DNA of 64,000 nucleotides from Mrakia gelida (taxonomy: Eukaryota > Basidiomycota > Tremellomycetes > Cystofilobasidiales > Mrakiaceae): NCBI GenBank assembly GCA_024345305.1, contig BRON01000004.1, positions 1,364,001 to 1,428,000 on the forward strand. Reading direction: 5' to 3'. Under the pieces are notes generated by a model. It ran no database searches. It had not been told where the DNA came from and saw only the letters and a list, made by a program, of their open reading frames with translations. Both the position numbers and the translations under genes were made by a program. How positions within the stretch are numbered: position 1 is the stretch's first letter; each line of letters begins with the position of its first letter. This document shows, piece after piece, positions 10,267-22,312 of this stretch.

Positions 10267-13200
10267 ATGTCTGGCAGTTCCACTCTCGCCTCTCTCCTCC
10301 TTCAATCTCGGAATCTCACCTCTCATCTGGACAACCAGGAGCTCCCTCAGCTTCATCTCGGACTCGATCAAGTCGAAGAACAATCCAGGAAACTCGTAGG
10401 CAAAGGCAAGAGGGGAGAGTACAGGGAAGAAGGAGAGGAAGGAAGAGCGTGAGTCTATCGTACCCATATTGATGTGCTGGTAGCAGCTGAGAGTGGAACT
10501 CCAGCTGGGGAGGGAGGGAGAGCGAGGAGGAGGGAGGAAGGAAGGGAAGGAAGAGTTGTGAGCTTCGAGCTGATCCGTTGGCTCTTCTTTCTACTCTTCC
10601 CTACCCAGTGCTCATCTTCTCGCTACAGCTGGACTCAACCTCGCAGACCTCACCTACAGAGTAGAGAGGGCTACAGCGCCGGCTGCTCTCGGAGGAACCT
10701 TTGAGCCTTTGATCCCTCTCAGCGATGGAGACGTCGACGTGAGTTCCTTCGTGCCCCCCTCGCTTCCTTCTTTGACTTCTCTTGCCCCTACCCTTGGACC
10801 CATCCCTTTGTCTGCGCCAAGCTCACACCCAGTCCTTTCCATCTCTACAGGGCTACCTTCGTCACACTCGAGAACAGCTCATCCTCACCGCTCTCTCCGA
10901 ATCCCACGCTCAGCTCACAAACTCCTTCTACCAAACCCTCGACAACCGTCTTCGATCCTCCTGGGACTCTCAAAAACGCAAGATCCTCGAGGAAGTAGGA
11001 GCAGGAGACGTCCTCGCATCCTCATCGTCGCCAGCAGCCGGATCCAACCTCGGAGGAAGCGCCTTTGGACGAAGCGTCCGAGGTCGACTCAACGAATCGA
11101 GCTCAACAGCAGGAGGACTCGGATCCAGCATCTCAGGCTCTCCCCTCCCTGGACAGACCATCTCCAGCCAGAACCGAATGCTCAAGTACGACGACGTCGT
11201 TCGGGATCTCAACGCTACTCGATCCGCCAACATCTCCTCCTCCTCGTCCTACCCTTTGCTCAAAACCTACGTCGCTTCCCTGTCCTCCTCCTCCTCCAAC
11301 GGTTCGACCTCGTCCAACTCCAACCCACCGTTGCTCGCTCAGTCGTTTGCTCTCCTCAGTGATATCGTTCAGGAGGGAAGCATAGGAGTCGGAGAGAGGT
11401 TCTACGCTGCTGGATACTTGGGTCAGAACGGAGAGGGAGAGAAGGGAAGGCTCGTCAGGAAGAGGATCGCTGAGGGAGGAAAGTCGTACCTGGAGCAGAG
11501 GTGAGTAATTTTTTTCTCTTCTTCGACGAGCATTTTGATGCCTGGGCTGTTCGGAGTGCGAAGAAGGACCTTCGACTGACCTCTCTTTCGACGCTCAGGT
11601 ATCGAAACCACATCGAGACGCAGGTCAGCAAGAACCCCAAGCTCGCCAACCTCGGAGGAATCCCTTCGGTTACCAACAAGATCCAGGGCTATGTCAGGGT
11701 TCAGCATCTCAAGGACAACGCCTGGACCGGGGATGTCGAGGTACGGCAGCTTTTTCTTGCGTCTCGAATCGACCTTCCCTTCCCTTCTCTCCTGCTCGTC
11801 CCGCCTCCTCGCTGTTCGTACGCGATCCTGACCTTCTTGATCTCGCGTTCTGCCCTCAGATCCTCAACTCGCAACCCGTCTGGGCTCAGATGTACTACCT
11901 CATTCGAGCTGGACACGTCAAGGAAGCCTACGACCTCGCTACCGAGAACGAGACGCACATCGCGAGGACGGAGAAGTTCTTCCTCGGTTTCTTCAAGTCG
12001 TGGTTGGATTCGCCGGATCGCAGGTGAGTAACAGAGCTCCTTATGCTTCTGGCTCCTTCTTCTTCTGTCCTTGAGCTCCCGAGAGTCGGTTTGATCGAAG
12101 AACTTCAACCTCGAGCTCAAACCTCTCTCGTCGCGTCGAAACCCCTTCGCCTGACACCTTCCTCCTTCCTCCTTCTCCCTCCCCAGGCTTCCTCGAGCTC
12201 AACGCGAACGCTTCATGACCGAGTACAACCTTCGAATCCGACACTCCTCCTCTTCCTCCTCCGGAGCTGGGAACTCTGGCGACCCTTTCAAGCACGCTCT
12301 CTACCGTCTCCTCGGCCGAATCGACCCCAAGACGACCTTCTCCGTCGCGACCAAGACCGAGGACTGGCTCTGGTCTCAGCTTAGTCTCGCCAGGGAGGAC
12401 GACGCCGAGGTTGGAGGAGAGAAGTTCGGGCTCAGGGACGTGGCGAAGACGGTCGTCAAGTGGGGAGAGTCGCACTTCAACAGCAAGGGAGATCGACCGG
12501 TCTACTGGTTCCAGATGTTGTGCTTCGTTGGAGAGTTTGAACAGGCGAGTTTTAGCCCTTGACTTTTTACTGTTCGAGCGAGAATCTGCACGACTGACCG
12601 CGTTCTCCCTCCTCGTTCGTTCCTTTCAGGCCGTCGCTTCGCTCTACTCGAAACCTCAACACCAAGTCGACGCTGTTCAGTTCGCCGTCGCTCTTTCTTA
12701 CTACGGACTCCTCCGAGTACCTTCGAAGGCTCAGGCTTCCGACGTCGAGCTTTGTTCGTCCCTCTTCTTTTTTCTTCTCGTCGTTCGATCCCTCTCTCTC
12801 GGGCTGACGAGCGATCTCCTCTTCTCCTCTTTCAGTAACTACCGCTTCCTCCTCCTCCTCCCATGACATCTTCTACTTCAACTTCCCTCGCCTCATCCAA
12901 CGATACATCAAGGCTTTCGCCAAGAAGGCTCCTCGGTCGGCCCTCCAGTACATCTACCTCCTCTGCCTCGCCGCCGACGCTCCTCTTCCCACCGGTCGAG
13001 AGCAGGTCGAGACGTGCCACGAGATGATCAGGGATCTGGTCCTCGAGAGCGGAGCGTACGCTGAGCTGCTGGGGACGGTCAAGAACGACGGAACGAGAGT
13101 TGTGAGTACGAGAGACGAGACGCGTGCGTTGGACCGGAACTCCTTCGGTCTCGCTGACTTCTTTACCCTCCTTTCCTCTTCCCTACCCTCTAGCCCGGAG

Positions 13201-14182
13201 CCATCGAGAAGGACATCAAGCTTGCTCACATCCCAGACGAACGAACCTACCTCCTCGACATCGTCAAGGTCGCCGCTGCTCGAACCTCCTCCCAACAGCG
13301 TCCCTCGGACGCCATCATCCTCTACAACCTCGCCGAGGACTACGACACCGTCATCGCCGTTCTCAACAAGGCTCTCGGAGCTTCCCTCTCCCAACCTACC
13401 TCGAAGGACACCCCCTCAGGAGGAAGCGTCGACTTCGGAGCCGCGTCGGACGTCGGATCGATGGCGAGAGGGATCCTCGAACACTACCAGAACGACGTCG
13501 TCAAGTGGAGCAGGGTCGGGGAGCAAAACAGGGAGACGTGTAGGATCCTGTTGACGTTGAAGGAGGCCTTCACGTTGTTCCAAGGGGAGCAGTACGAGCA
13601 GGCTTTGCAGGTGAGTCGAGTCGAGTCGAGCGTGCCTTCCCACTGCCTTGCGATCGTCTTCGATTCCGTTCCCGTCTCGTCGCTCGGGTTGCTGACACTC
13701 CTCGAACTCTCCTTCTCGCTTCTCGCTCTCAGTACATCGAATCCATCTCCCTCCTCCCTCTCTCCTCGGATATCTCAGCCATCAACCGACGGGCGGACGA
13801 GTTCAAGGATCTCGACGAACCCATCGCTCACAACTTCTCCGACATCCTCCTCGTCACCATGGAGTGTCTCTACAAGCTTCACCTGGCGCTCAAGGAGAGT
13901 CCGTACGGCGGAGAGGCGAGGCAGTCGGTGAGTTCGACCTTCACATCCCCTTTTTTTCGTCTCGTCCCCTCCCGCGTCGAAACTTGAGACTCGAGCTCGA
14001 CGATTCGGTTCGCTGACTCTGTCACGTTCCCCCTTCGCTCGTTTTTTTTGCTTCGGCTCGTACAGAGGATGGCCGAGTACAGGAAAAAGGCTCGAGCGTT
14101 GATGGTGTTCGCTGGAATGCTCAGGTACAGGATGAGCCAGGAGACGTACCAGCAGTTGACCAGGTTCGACGCGTTCTTCTAA
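10267..14182 (+). CDS. NIC96: Nic96/Nup93 inner-ring nucleoporin
   Basis: Eleven exons (10267-10448, 10609-10738, 10851-11500, 11599-11740, 11860-12023, 12187-12544, 12630-12753, 12836-13101, 13194-13610, 13733-13927, 14066-14182) join to 914 codons in a clean frame. Family landmarks include an N-terminal coiled-coil-prone segment, FYAAGYLGQ, PVWAQMYYLIRAGHVKEAYDLA, VYWFQMLCFVGEFEQA, and an all-helical C-terminal solenoid ending RMSQETYQQLTRFDAFF. Nup93/Nic96 is a linker scaffold of the nuclear pore inner ring; the N-terminal helix recruits the Nsp1 complex and the solenoid binds Nup188/Nup192-type partners. The length fits the family (839 residues in yeast). Intron 6 begins GCGAGT, a GC-AG intron; intron 7 starts GTTCGT. 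The frame is fully intact, in contrast to both flanking lipases. Confidence 0.95.
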
Positions 14183-14432
14183 ACTTCGTCGACGGAGGGC
14201 CGTTTGGGGTTGGGTTGTTACGTGCTTAGGGACTCGTCTTCAGTACATCTAGTAGTACTATTATCTTTCATTCGTTCCACATGGCGGGTTCTGTTAGGGA
14301 GAGAGAGCGATGCGTGTTGAGACTGAGAGGATCGAAATCTTTCGAGCTCAACGTCGAGCTGAACCAGCCTCCTCCCTCCTCTCCCTCTCTCTCCTCCTCG
14401 ACCGTCATGCCTTCCCTCCTTTCACCTCAACG
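14183..14432 (+). other. gap between NIC96 and lipase 2
   Basis: This holds the NIC96 3' untranslated region and the lipase 2 leader. An ORF from 14281 (MAGSVRERER...) has no signal peptide or domain and I do not regard it as a gene. The last 80 nt are C/T-rich, as in other leaders here. Confidence 0.4.
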
Positions 14433-16014
14433 ATGCTCGTACACCTACTTCTTCTCCTTCTAGTTCTACTTTCCATACCACCCACCTCAGCATCCCCAGT
14501 CGAAAACCCCATCTCTCGAAGGCTCTCTCCCTCCAAGCCGTCGCTCCTCTTTCCCAAACGCAACGAAACGAGGTCAGAACGTTCGCTCAGTTCGCATCGG
14601 CTGCTTACTGCTCCTCTGCGTCTGTGACGAAGTGGGTCTGTGGTGGTGAGTGGCTCAGTTTGACGTCTAGCAGCAATCTCGAGAGCTGACCCCGTTTGAG
14701 GTTTGATTTCGTTTGTTCGACTCCTCAGCTGCCTGCGACGCCAACTCTAGAGTGACCCACATCGATTCCGGAGGAGACGATGATCTCATTCCGGGGTGGT
14801 ATGTCGTCCACTCGAAGCCTCTCAACGCTATCGTAGTAGGACATCAAGGGACGAACACGATGAGTTTGTGAGTTCCGCGCACCGCACGCGTCGTCGAAAA
14901 GACTTCGGTTGCTTCTTCCTTGACCAGGGGTCTCTTTCGGAGAAGGGGGTCTCTGGAGATGCTTCCGAAGTTTTGTTCGCTAACTCTCCACCTCTCCCTT
15001 GCGTTTCATCAAAGACTCTCGATCCTGGAAGATGCAGCTTTTCTTCCTCTTCCTCTCAACCCTCTCCTCTTCCCTGGGACCGCCGCTCGAGGAGTTCTAG
15101 CTCACGATGGATTCATGGCTACTCAGGGATTCACGGCTGAGCGGATTTTGGCGAGCGTGAAGCGTGGAGTGGTCAGTTATGGGACAAACAGTGGTGAGCT
15201 CGCGCTTTCTCTTTCGTTGTGTTTTTTTGGCTCGACGAGACTTTGAAGCTTGATCTGATTCTCGATCCTTCTTTTCCCTTCCTCTCCGGCAGTCATCACA
15301 GTCGGCCACTCCCTCGGAGCTGCTATAGCTACGCTCGACGCGCTGTATCTGAAGCTTCAAGTCCCGACGTTGAACGTCAAGAATCGAGTGTACGCGTCGC
15401 CTCGCGTTGGGAATTTGGCGTTCTCGTCCTTCTTCTCGGAGACGGTAGGTCTTTCACCGTAAAGTTCCATAACAATACACTATTCTAAAGAGCTGACACT
15501 CCTCTCGGCGTCAAAACAGGTCCCAGACTCCACTCACGTCAACAACAAGAACGGTTCGTCGAATTCCTCCCCCTTCCTTCTTCCCTGGGTCTCTCCTCTC
15601 GCCCTCTTCTTTGAAACCCCTACCCTCTCATACTACCTACCACAGACCCCGTCTCTCATCTTCCTCCCATCTTCTTCGGATTCGAGCACGTCCCAGGGGA
15701 GGTCAGTCCGACGTTGTCTTTTCAGTTCGACGCGTCGCGTCGAATAATCCGTTGTCTCGCGGCCGCTGATCTCCTTTCTCTTTCAGGTCTACATCCCTCC
15801 CACTGGATCTATCAGCTCTTGTCCAGGAACGGAGAACATGAACTGCATCCTCGGAGCCTCCATCCTCAAGCTCGAGCCGAAGGATCACGACGGGTGAGAG
15901 CCTCGTCTTCGTTTGTCGACGCGCCTCGATTCGACTCGCAACTGACTTGTCTCGTCTCGTCCTCGTTTCTACAGACCATACGAGGGAGTCATCATGGGGG
16001 GGTGTTCTGCTTGA
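14433..16014 (+). pseudogene. secreted class 3 lipase 2, N-terminal frame break
   Basis: A paralog of the lipase at 6.5-8.1 kb. From about 14470 the exons (to 14645, then 14729-14867, 15015-15193, 15293-15444, 15520-15553, 15646-15701, 15787-15893, 15975-16014) read through RTFAQFASAAYC, GHQGTNTMS, VITVGHSLGAAIATLD, YASPRVGN, DPVSHLPP and DGPYEGVIMGG to a TGA. Nucleophile Ser, Asp and neighbouring Cys positions match lipase 1, and most intron positions coincide. A good signal peptide (MLVHLLLLLLVLLSIPPTSA) starts at 14433 but lies in a different frame from the mature part; one base would have to be added between about 14475 and 14510. No ATG exists in the mature-protein frame back to its upstream stop near 14360. 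It may be real decay, an unseen intron or a sequencing error. Confidence 0.75.
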
Positions 16015-16292
16015 AGGCCCTGGTGGCTGTCTCTGCGGAGCGACGAGTGAGGAATGTGGGAGGAAGAGGGAAGTTGGAAAAGAACCGAGACGCGAGAAGA
16101 AACGAGACGAGGGACTCGATGATGGTTGGTTGTAGGGCGAAGATGACTGGCTCCCGCGTTTGATTCTACCGAAGCCTAGCCCTCCCAGCTCGTATCGTGT
16201 GTGAAAAAGCGTAGATGATGCATCGAAACGACCAAAGTCAAAACAAACGCGCAAATCCACTCCCACCCTTCCTTCGTCCTCCCATTTCCTCC

Positions 16293-19200
16293 CTACCACG
16301 TGAACGCCTCCTCCTGGTACACCAGCTGGTCCGAATCTACTCCCCCCTTCCCCCCCATCCGAGCCTTGACAGCTTCTCTGGAGACGTCGCCTAGATTGGA
16401 AAGAAGCAAGCACGAGAAGGAGACGAGTGATCAGCCACGCGTTCGAGAATCAAGAGTGGAATTGAAGAATGTTGAGCTCACAGAGACCGGAAGGCCCACA
16501 AGTTGATAGAGCGATCCCTCCGTCTGCGTACTGCAGGAACTCCTCCAGATGAATTGCGACGGCAGGTCGTCCGTGGCAGACGTGGACCGAAGCGAACGAC
16601 GTCGAGACCGGCTTGAAGAGGGATTCGATCTCGGCGAGCGAGGAGGCGTGAAGGTCTGATCGTTTCTCCTCGTCGATGGAGATGGTCTGACGAGTTTCTC
16701 CCGTGTAGTAGATGTTGATCGTGAGGAAGTCGGAGGGGAGGTCGCGAGGGAAAAGGTTTTGAAGGCGGAGGAGGTAGGGAATGAGGACGTCGCAGGCTCC
16801 TGGAGAGAAAGAAACGACGAGGAAGAGAGGTGTCAGGAGAGATCTCGAAAGGAGGCAAACCCTTGAAGAAGGAGTGGGAAGGGAGGAAGAGCAAGATGTC
16901 ACGAACGAGTCTGTCGAATCGCCCAGATGACGTTGATCCTTTCGACTCGATATCCAGGTTCGTTCAACCGTTTGGCGAGGTCGGCGAGATGAGCGATGGT
17001 GGCGGAGATACCAGAACCTCCGGCGACGAGGATGACTGATAAGCGAAGATGCGAGAGTCAGCGAGTGTTGACGACGCGACGGGAAGAAGGCGAGAACAAC
17101 GCACTCGACCTGAAGCCCTCGAGTCTTGTATCAGCGCCGCCGTAGGGGCCCTCTATGAGGATCTTGATCTTCTTAACCGGTAGAGCTTCTCCTTCCTCGT
17201 ACTCGACTCCATCCTCTCCGGCGAGCTCGTGAGCGAGCCTCTTGGTGTAACCAGAGTAGGACTTGAGGATGAGCTCGAAGGAGTTTTCGTTGTCGGTTTC
17301 CGTCTCCTCGAAAGAGGTGGAGGAGGTGAGAGGGAGCTGCTTGTCCGAGTCCGACGACGACCCTGCGCTTGAGTGATCCGGAGAAGGCATGTGAGAGGGC
17401 CAGGCGATGCTGAAGAAGGACGAGAAGACGAGGGAAATCAGCGACACGTCCACGACGGACCCGACGACGAAGCGACTCACGTGAAAGGATGGGACTCGTG
17501 TATCTTGATCCCAGGAGTAGAGATGAAGACGTAGCTCCCTGGACCACCGACCCCGAACGAAGCTGGCCAGGACGTTGAAGGCGAAAGTCGAAGACGAATG
17601 AAATCGCCGGTTCCAGCGAGATATCCCTCGGCGGCAAGAGAACGAGAGGCTTTCTTGGACGGGGAAGAGCTCCTGAACGAAGGGGTGTTGATCCAAAGGA
17701 CTCCGAGGAGTCGGAAGACTCGTTCTGCTGCCCAGATACCGACTGCGAGGAGATGGAAGGCCACGTCGCGTCAAGGAAGGTCTCGACGATCGAGGAAAGA
17801 GAGTGACGAACGAACCGGCAGCATAGATGTAGTGAAGATACCTCCATACGTCCTCACCCACCAGAAAGACGTGGTAGTAGCACTGTTGCGCAAAACCACG
17901 TCGATCAGGAACGAGACGCGACGAAAGGAAACGAGGAGGACTTACTCCTACAATCCATATGATGTTGGCGACTATGTGACCAACGAGGAAGACCTGAGAT
18001 AGTAGAGACGAATCAGCAATGGGTCTGAGCGAGGTTACGAGGGTGGGAGAGGAACGAACCTCGTAGGAGATCTCTCGAAGCCGACGGATCGAGAAGAGAA
18101 TGAGTACAGCACCGCAAGCGGTCGCCCTGCCAGCAAAACGAGTCAGGTGAAGTCTTTCAGCGGAGCAGAGATCTCTTCAACTCACCCACAGCCCCAGTTC
18201 CAGTCTGAAATGTTGAGAAGAGAAGAGGTCCAGTCAGGCGTCGAGCGAAGCAGAAAGATATCGAGACGATGACTGACAAGGAACCGTGAACATTCGGATG
18301 ATGTACGCATTAGAGTAGATGGCGTCGAGTACAGTCCATCCTGCGAGAAGATGGGAAGTCGAGATCAAGGTCAGTTTTTCTAAGTGGCGAGGAGAAGGCG
18401 ACGCCGACGAGACAAACCGAGGGAGTGCAAGAAAGCGTGCATGAAGACCATACGGCCGACCCATCGATGGTAGATCTGCAAGGTCGAGTAGCTGGTACCA
18501 GTGAGCCAGATAATGGGGCTGGAAAAGGGGAGAGCGTCAGGTTCGGAAGGCGACGAGAAGAGGACGAAGAAGCGACGACGCGTCGACTGACCTGTTCCTC
18601 GAGGCCAAGATGTAGACGAGAGGAGTCGCTCCGAACGACAGGATCCCAGTGCGATCGCTGAAATTCCTAATGTAAACTTCCAGCTGGTATCCGATGTCTT
18701 GGAAGCTGGTAACGAAGGAGAAGGACAAGTCAGCACGTCGTTCGACTTGTCGACTGCTCGTCTGGACAGGGAAGAGACCCGATCTTCGCACTCACATGAG
18801 ACTTGGCTTTGCGACACGATCTGAGACGAGTAAAATCAAGCGTAAACGACGGGGTTGAGTTGTTCTAAAGGACAAACGAGACTGACAAGGTGTGACGAGC
18901 AAACTGGATGAGGGGAGAAAACGAAATCAACTCGGCTTCAGTCACTTGCTCGACCAGAAGTAGGAGTCGAGATTAAACCACTTACAGGAGGTTTAGTATC
19001 ACGTAGATACTGACGAGGATGCCGTGGACTGAGGAAGACAACGATAGAGGAGGTCAGAAACGAGCTTGAATGAACGAAGCGAGGAGCGGCAGCGCTTACC
19101 TCTCGCTGGAACCTGAAGAGAAGTCCATCGACCGAGAGATCCACGAGCACCAATAAAGGAGATAGGCTCGAGAGCCTTGGTACCGAAAGTCGAAGAGAGG

Positions 19201-19735
19201 AAGAGGTGCTTGACGACGAACGTCTGGGCTTTTCGAAGCGGCGAAGGAAGTCGACCAACGTAAAGATGGTTGGCGATCCGACGAAGAGTTGCGACGAAGA
19301 TGATAAGACCGACACATCCATAGAGAGCAAAGCTGCAAACGAGGAGAGGGAAGTCAGCCTTGAGGGGACCGAAGCAAGGCGAGAACTGCATGTAGTCGGT
19401 TCGAGTCGCGACGAATCGAGTTCCCAGACTCACTTGGCCATCTCCGGGACATACATCCCACTCCACCTAAGATTCGGGCGAGTTCGGTAACGGGGGAGTA
19501 GGGCAAGGGCGAGACAGAAAACGAAACGAAAGGAGGGAAGGTGGAAGGGGATGATCAGCTCGACGCATTGGGTCATCTCGCTCTCTTCGCTCGGAGCCCA
19601 CTGATTCTACTTCGAAGAGCAGATCTGTGACGATGAAAAGGAAAATCTCCTTACCAGTACGCGACTGTGAGGAAGGCGGAAGAAGAGAGGAAGGTCAGCC
19701 CTTGTCGAGCGACGTCGACGGACGTCCTCCCTCCA
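16293..19735 (-). CDS. ferric/cupric reductase (FRE family), start unresolved
   Basis: Read on the minus strand with many small exons. The order is membrane segment FALYGCVGLIIFVATLRR, further helices including NRTG-like DRTGILSFGATPLVYILASRN, the haem-ligand region IYHRWVGRMVFMHAFLHS, VFLVGHIVANIIWIVG, then WAAERVFRLL. The cytosolic FAD/NADPH half has PGSYVF ... HESHPFT, IEGPYGG, ILVAGGSGISATIAHL and STCGPSGL. The protein ends LVYQEEAFTW, a typical FRE C-terminus. Such plasma-membrane flavocytochromes pass electrons from NADPH through two haems to reduce Fe(III) or Cu(II) outside the cell before uptake. The first exons are uncertain: WWSGMYVPEMA joins the first helix, but upstream of VAYW the frame reaches TGA at about 19770 after EWLCIPWP. 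Internal introns use GTGAGT, GTCAGT and GTTCGT. Confidence 0.8.
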
Positions 19736-19767
19736 ACTCCAGCCGATTCATTCAAGTCGTTGCAGTC

Positions 19768-20498
19768 TCAGGGCCAGGGGATGCATAACCACTCGCCGTA
19801 GCTGTTGATGTAGATAGGTCTGAGCTCTTTTCCGAAGCCATCCTGGTCAAAGGGTCGAATTAGAGCGGGGAAGGAAGAGATCAGCACAACTGAGCTCGAG
19901 CTCGCGACGGACGAGGGAGTCGGAGGGAAGTCGAACGAACCTGATACGACTCGAGCTCTGGACCGACTCCGATGTTGAGAGCTACAGCTGACTCGTAGTC
20001 CCAAGCGAACATATCTGAGAAGCTGGTAGTGAGGGTTGTTGAGGGTTGAGCAGAGCAGCGAGTCGGGTGATTTCCAGATCGACCTGAGGAAGGAACGAGG
20101 CGAAAAAGTCAGTTGGTTGCCAAGGCAGCTGGAACACGGACCACACGGGTCTGTTGAAAATAGCACTAGCAGAATATTGGAGCTCCTGGAAGACCGGTTC
20201 CGAGGCGCAAAAGGAGATTAGGCCAATCAGATCAAGACGCTTGCCTGGGAAGACACATCTGTTCCAACCTGTTGCAGAGTGGTATCATGCGCGCTCGTAG
20301 AGATCGGCTGGGTGACAGAGCCCTCCATCCTCCTGTAGGTCGAAGAAGAACTCTCGTCAGTGCAGAAACGAGGTGAAGAACGAGGGAGAAACCTGCGTTC
20401 GAAACTCACCTCGATCTCGACGCGTCTCGAGTTCCCACCCTTCTCCTACTCCTCACCTTTCGCTCGCTGCCTTCCAGCTTCTTGTTTGAAGCACTCAT
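19768..20498 (-). other. unresolved coding-like stretch upstream of the ferric reductase
   Basis: On the minus strand an ATG at 20498 opens MSASNKKLEGSERKVRS, followed by a convincing intron (GTGAGT ... CACTGAC ... CTACAG). Pieces further down read naturally but do not share one frame: SPDSLLCSTLNNPHYQLL, then DMFAWDYESAVALNIGVG, PELESYQ, and DGFGKELRPIYINSYGEWLC ending IPWP-stop. Joining the second and third pieces needs one extra base near 20012. It could be a separate small gene or the N-terminus of the reductase. I do not recognise the protein. Confidence 0.35.
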
Positions 20499-20661
20499 GC
20501 CAAGACCTGTTCGGCATCCCAAACCTCGACCGTGTCCTGTATGCGAACGGAAGCCGAGGCGAGGGGGCTGGTCAGCGGAAGATCGCGACGGACGAATCGA
20601 AAATTCGAGAGGAAGAAAGCGTGAGGGAGCTCACCGTCCAAACCACCTCAACGACTCCAGC

Positions 20662-22270
20662 ATGCGTCTCCTAGCCATCTCCTCCCTTTTTACGCTCTCC
20701 CTCATCCCTCAAACCTTCGCTCGCTCAGGTCCAAACTTCCAGAAGTGTTCGTCTTTTCCCATCCCGATCAACCCTCGTCCCGAGCGCTCGAGCTCACCGC
20801 GCTCCTTACTCTTCCCCTCCCTCGGACCTCAGATGGGTCGCAAGTGATCCAAAAGCTCGGCGGACGAGCTCTCAAGTCTCAGTGCACGATGTTCTTGACG
20901 TGGGTCCAAGGTGCTGAGGAAAGTATGATCCCCCTATTCAAAAAAACGAAGCATGTCAGCACGTCCATCTTCGTCCCCATCAACACCGTCTTCATCGACT
21001 ACATCGAGTCGTTCGGAGGGAACATCACGCAGGATCCTAGTCTGATGATGACGAAGGAGTGGAAGGAGAGGTGGAACGGGGAGTTCGAGTACTTTTGTGA
21101 GTCCTCCGTTGAACTTCGAGGGAACGATAGACTCGAACCAGACTTATCAGTCTGGTCCGAGACTAGGGAACGAGCGAACGAAGACGACGACGGCGGATTG
21201 GAGCTCACCTTTTCCCTCCTCTTCTTCCTCCGCACCCATCCTACCCCATCACAGTCGTCAACGGAACCTTCCTGACGACGAAGCTCGTCGTTGGACAGAC
21301 CCAGCTCTTCGATACATACAAGAGGAGCGACCGCGGAGATTGGCCACTGCAGGTCGCGATCCGCAAGGACGAGTCCTTCAACGCGTGGTCCATCGCGAAG
21401 AACACGACAACGTACAACGGGACCGTATACGGAGCACCTGGTGAGATGACGCTTGCTGTTCGAAGAAGGTGACGAGGCAAAGAAGGTGGATCAGTCGCTG
21501 ACTTATTTATTCGTTCGCCCGTCCCTCGTTTCGCTCGACTCACTCAGGTTCCTCCGGCAACATCACGATCCCGAACTTCAAAATCCCAGAGTGGACTACT
21601 GCTCATGCAATGAACTTCTGGCCTGTGAGTGAAAAGAGGAGGAAGGCGAGTCAGTCAGCTGCTGAGCGTCTCTCGCGTTCGACAGATCCATCCCAAATCA
21701 TTGACCGAAACCATCGCCCTCCTCCTCGACGCCTCTACTTGGGAAAGCATACAAACTGCTCTCCCATCAGTTCTCGATCTCGACACCCAAAGAGGTTCGT
21801 CCTCTATCCTCTTCGCCTTCGCCTCCTCGAACAGCATCTGACCGACTCGACGCGTTTCTCTCGATCCCAGACTTCACGCTCTTCCTCCCTCCCAACGAAG
21901 CAATCCTCGCCGCTCTCTCCCTCACTACCTCAGCACTCTCCGACTTCATCAACGCTCACCTCGTCCAGAACGAACGGATCCTACTCACCAACGTGACCAA
22001 GTCGTTCGAGACCGTCGGAGGAGGAGCTCTGCGAGCGACGAACAAGTGGGCGAGCGTTGGGTCGGTGATCGCGACTGTTCTTTCGCAGGATGTTCTGACG
22101 AATGGAGGGTTGATTCAGGTCAGTCCCGAGCCTCGTGTTGTGTCGAGATAAGCCTTGAGAAGGAGGACTGACCTTTTCTGTCTCGCGTCGTCCTCTTCTC
22201 TCGACAGCTTATTGACCGCTCGTTGGTCGCGAACGGGACGACCGCTGCTGTGAGAAGGGTAGAGCTGTGA
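20662..22270 (+). CDS. secreted fasciclin (FAS1) domain protein
   Basis: Seven exons (20662-20746, 20833-21096, 21255-21440, 21548-21624, 21686-21794, 21871-22118, 22208-22270) give 343 codons in one frame. A signal peptide (MRLLAISSLFTLSLIPQTFA) starts it. Two FAS1-like halves follow: STSIFVPINTVFIDYI ... NGTFLTTKL in the first and FTLFLPPNEAILAAL ... SQDVLTNGGLIQLID in the second, the latter with the H2-type ending that usually closes FAS1 domains. Several NxS/T sites (NIT, NGT, NTT, NVT) suggest N-glycosylation. FAS1 proteins are cell-surface or secreted adhesion factors. I see no C-terminal hydrophobic GPI signal, so this one is probably soluble or wall-associated. Introns after exons 1 and 5 start GTTCGT. 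Confidence 0.85.
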
Positions 22271-22312
22271 AGTGGGCTACGATAGATGAAATCGACGATC
22301 GATTGGATGGGT

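Noticed and set aside
19727..19760. ATG at about 19754 (MNRLELEGG) as ferric reductase start
   Set aside because: It needs a 10-nt internal exon and a weak donor; possible but not better supported than read-through of the exon in the other frame, so the start was left open.
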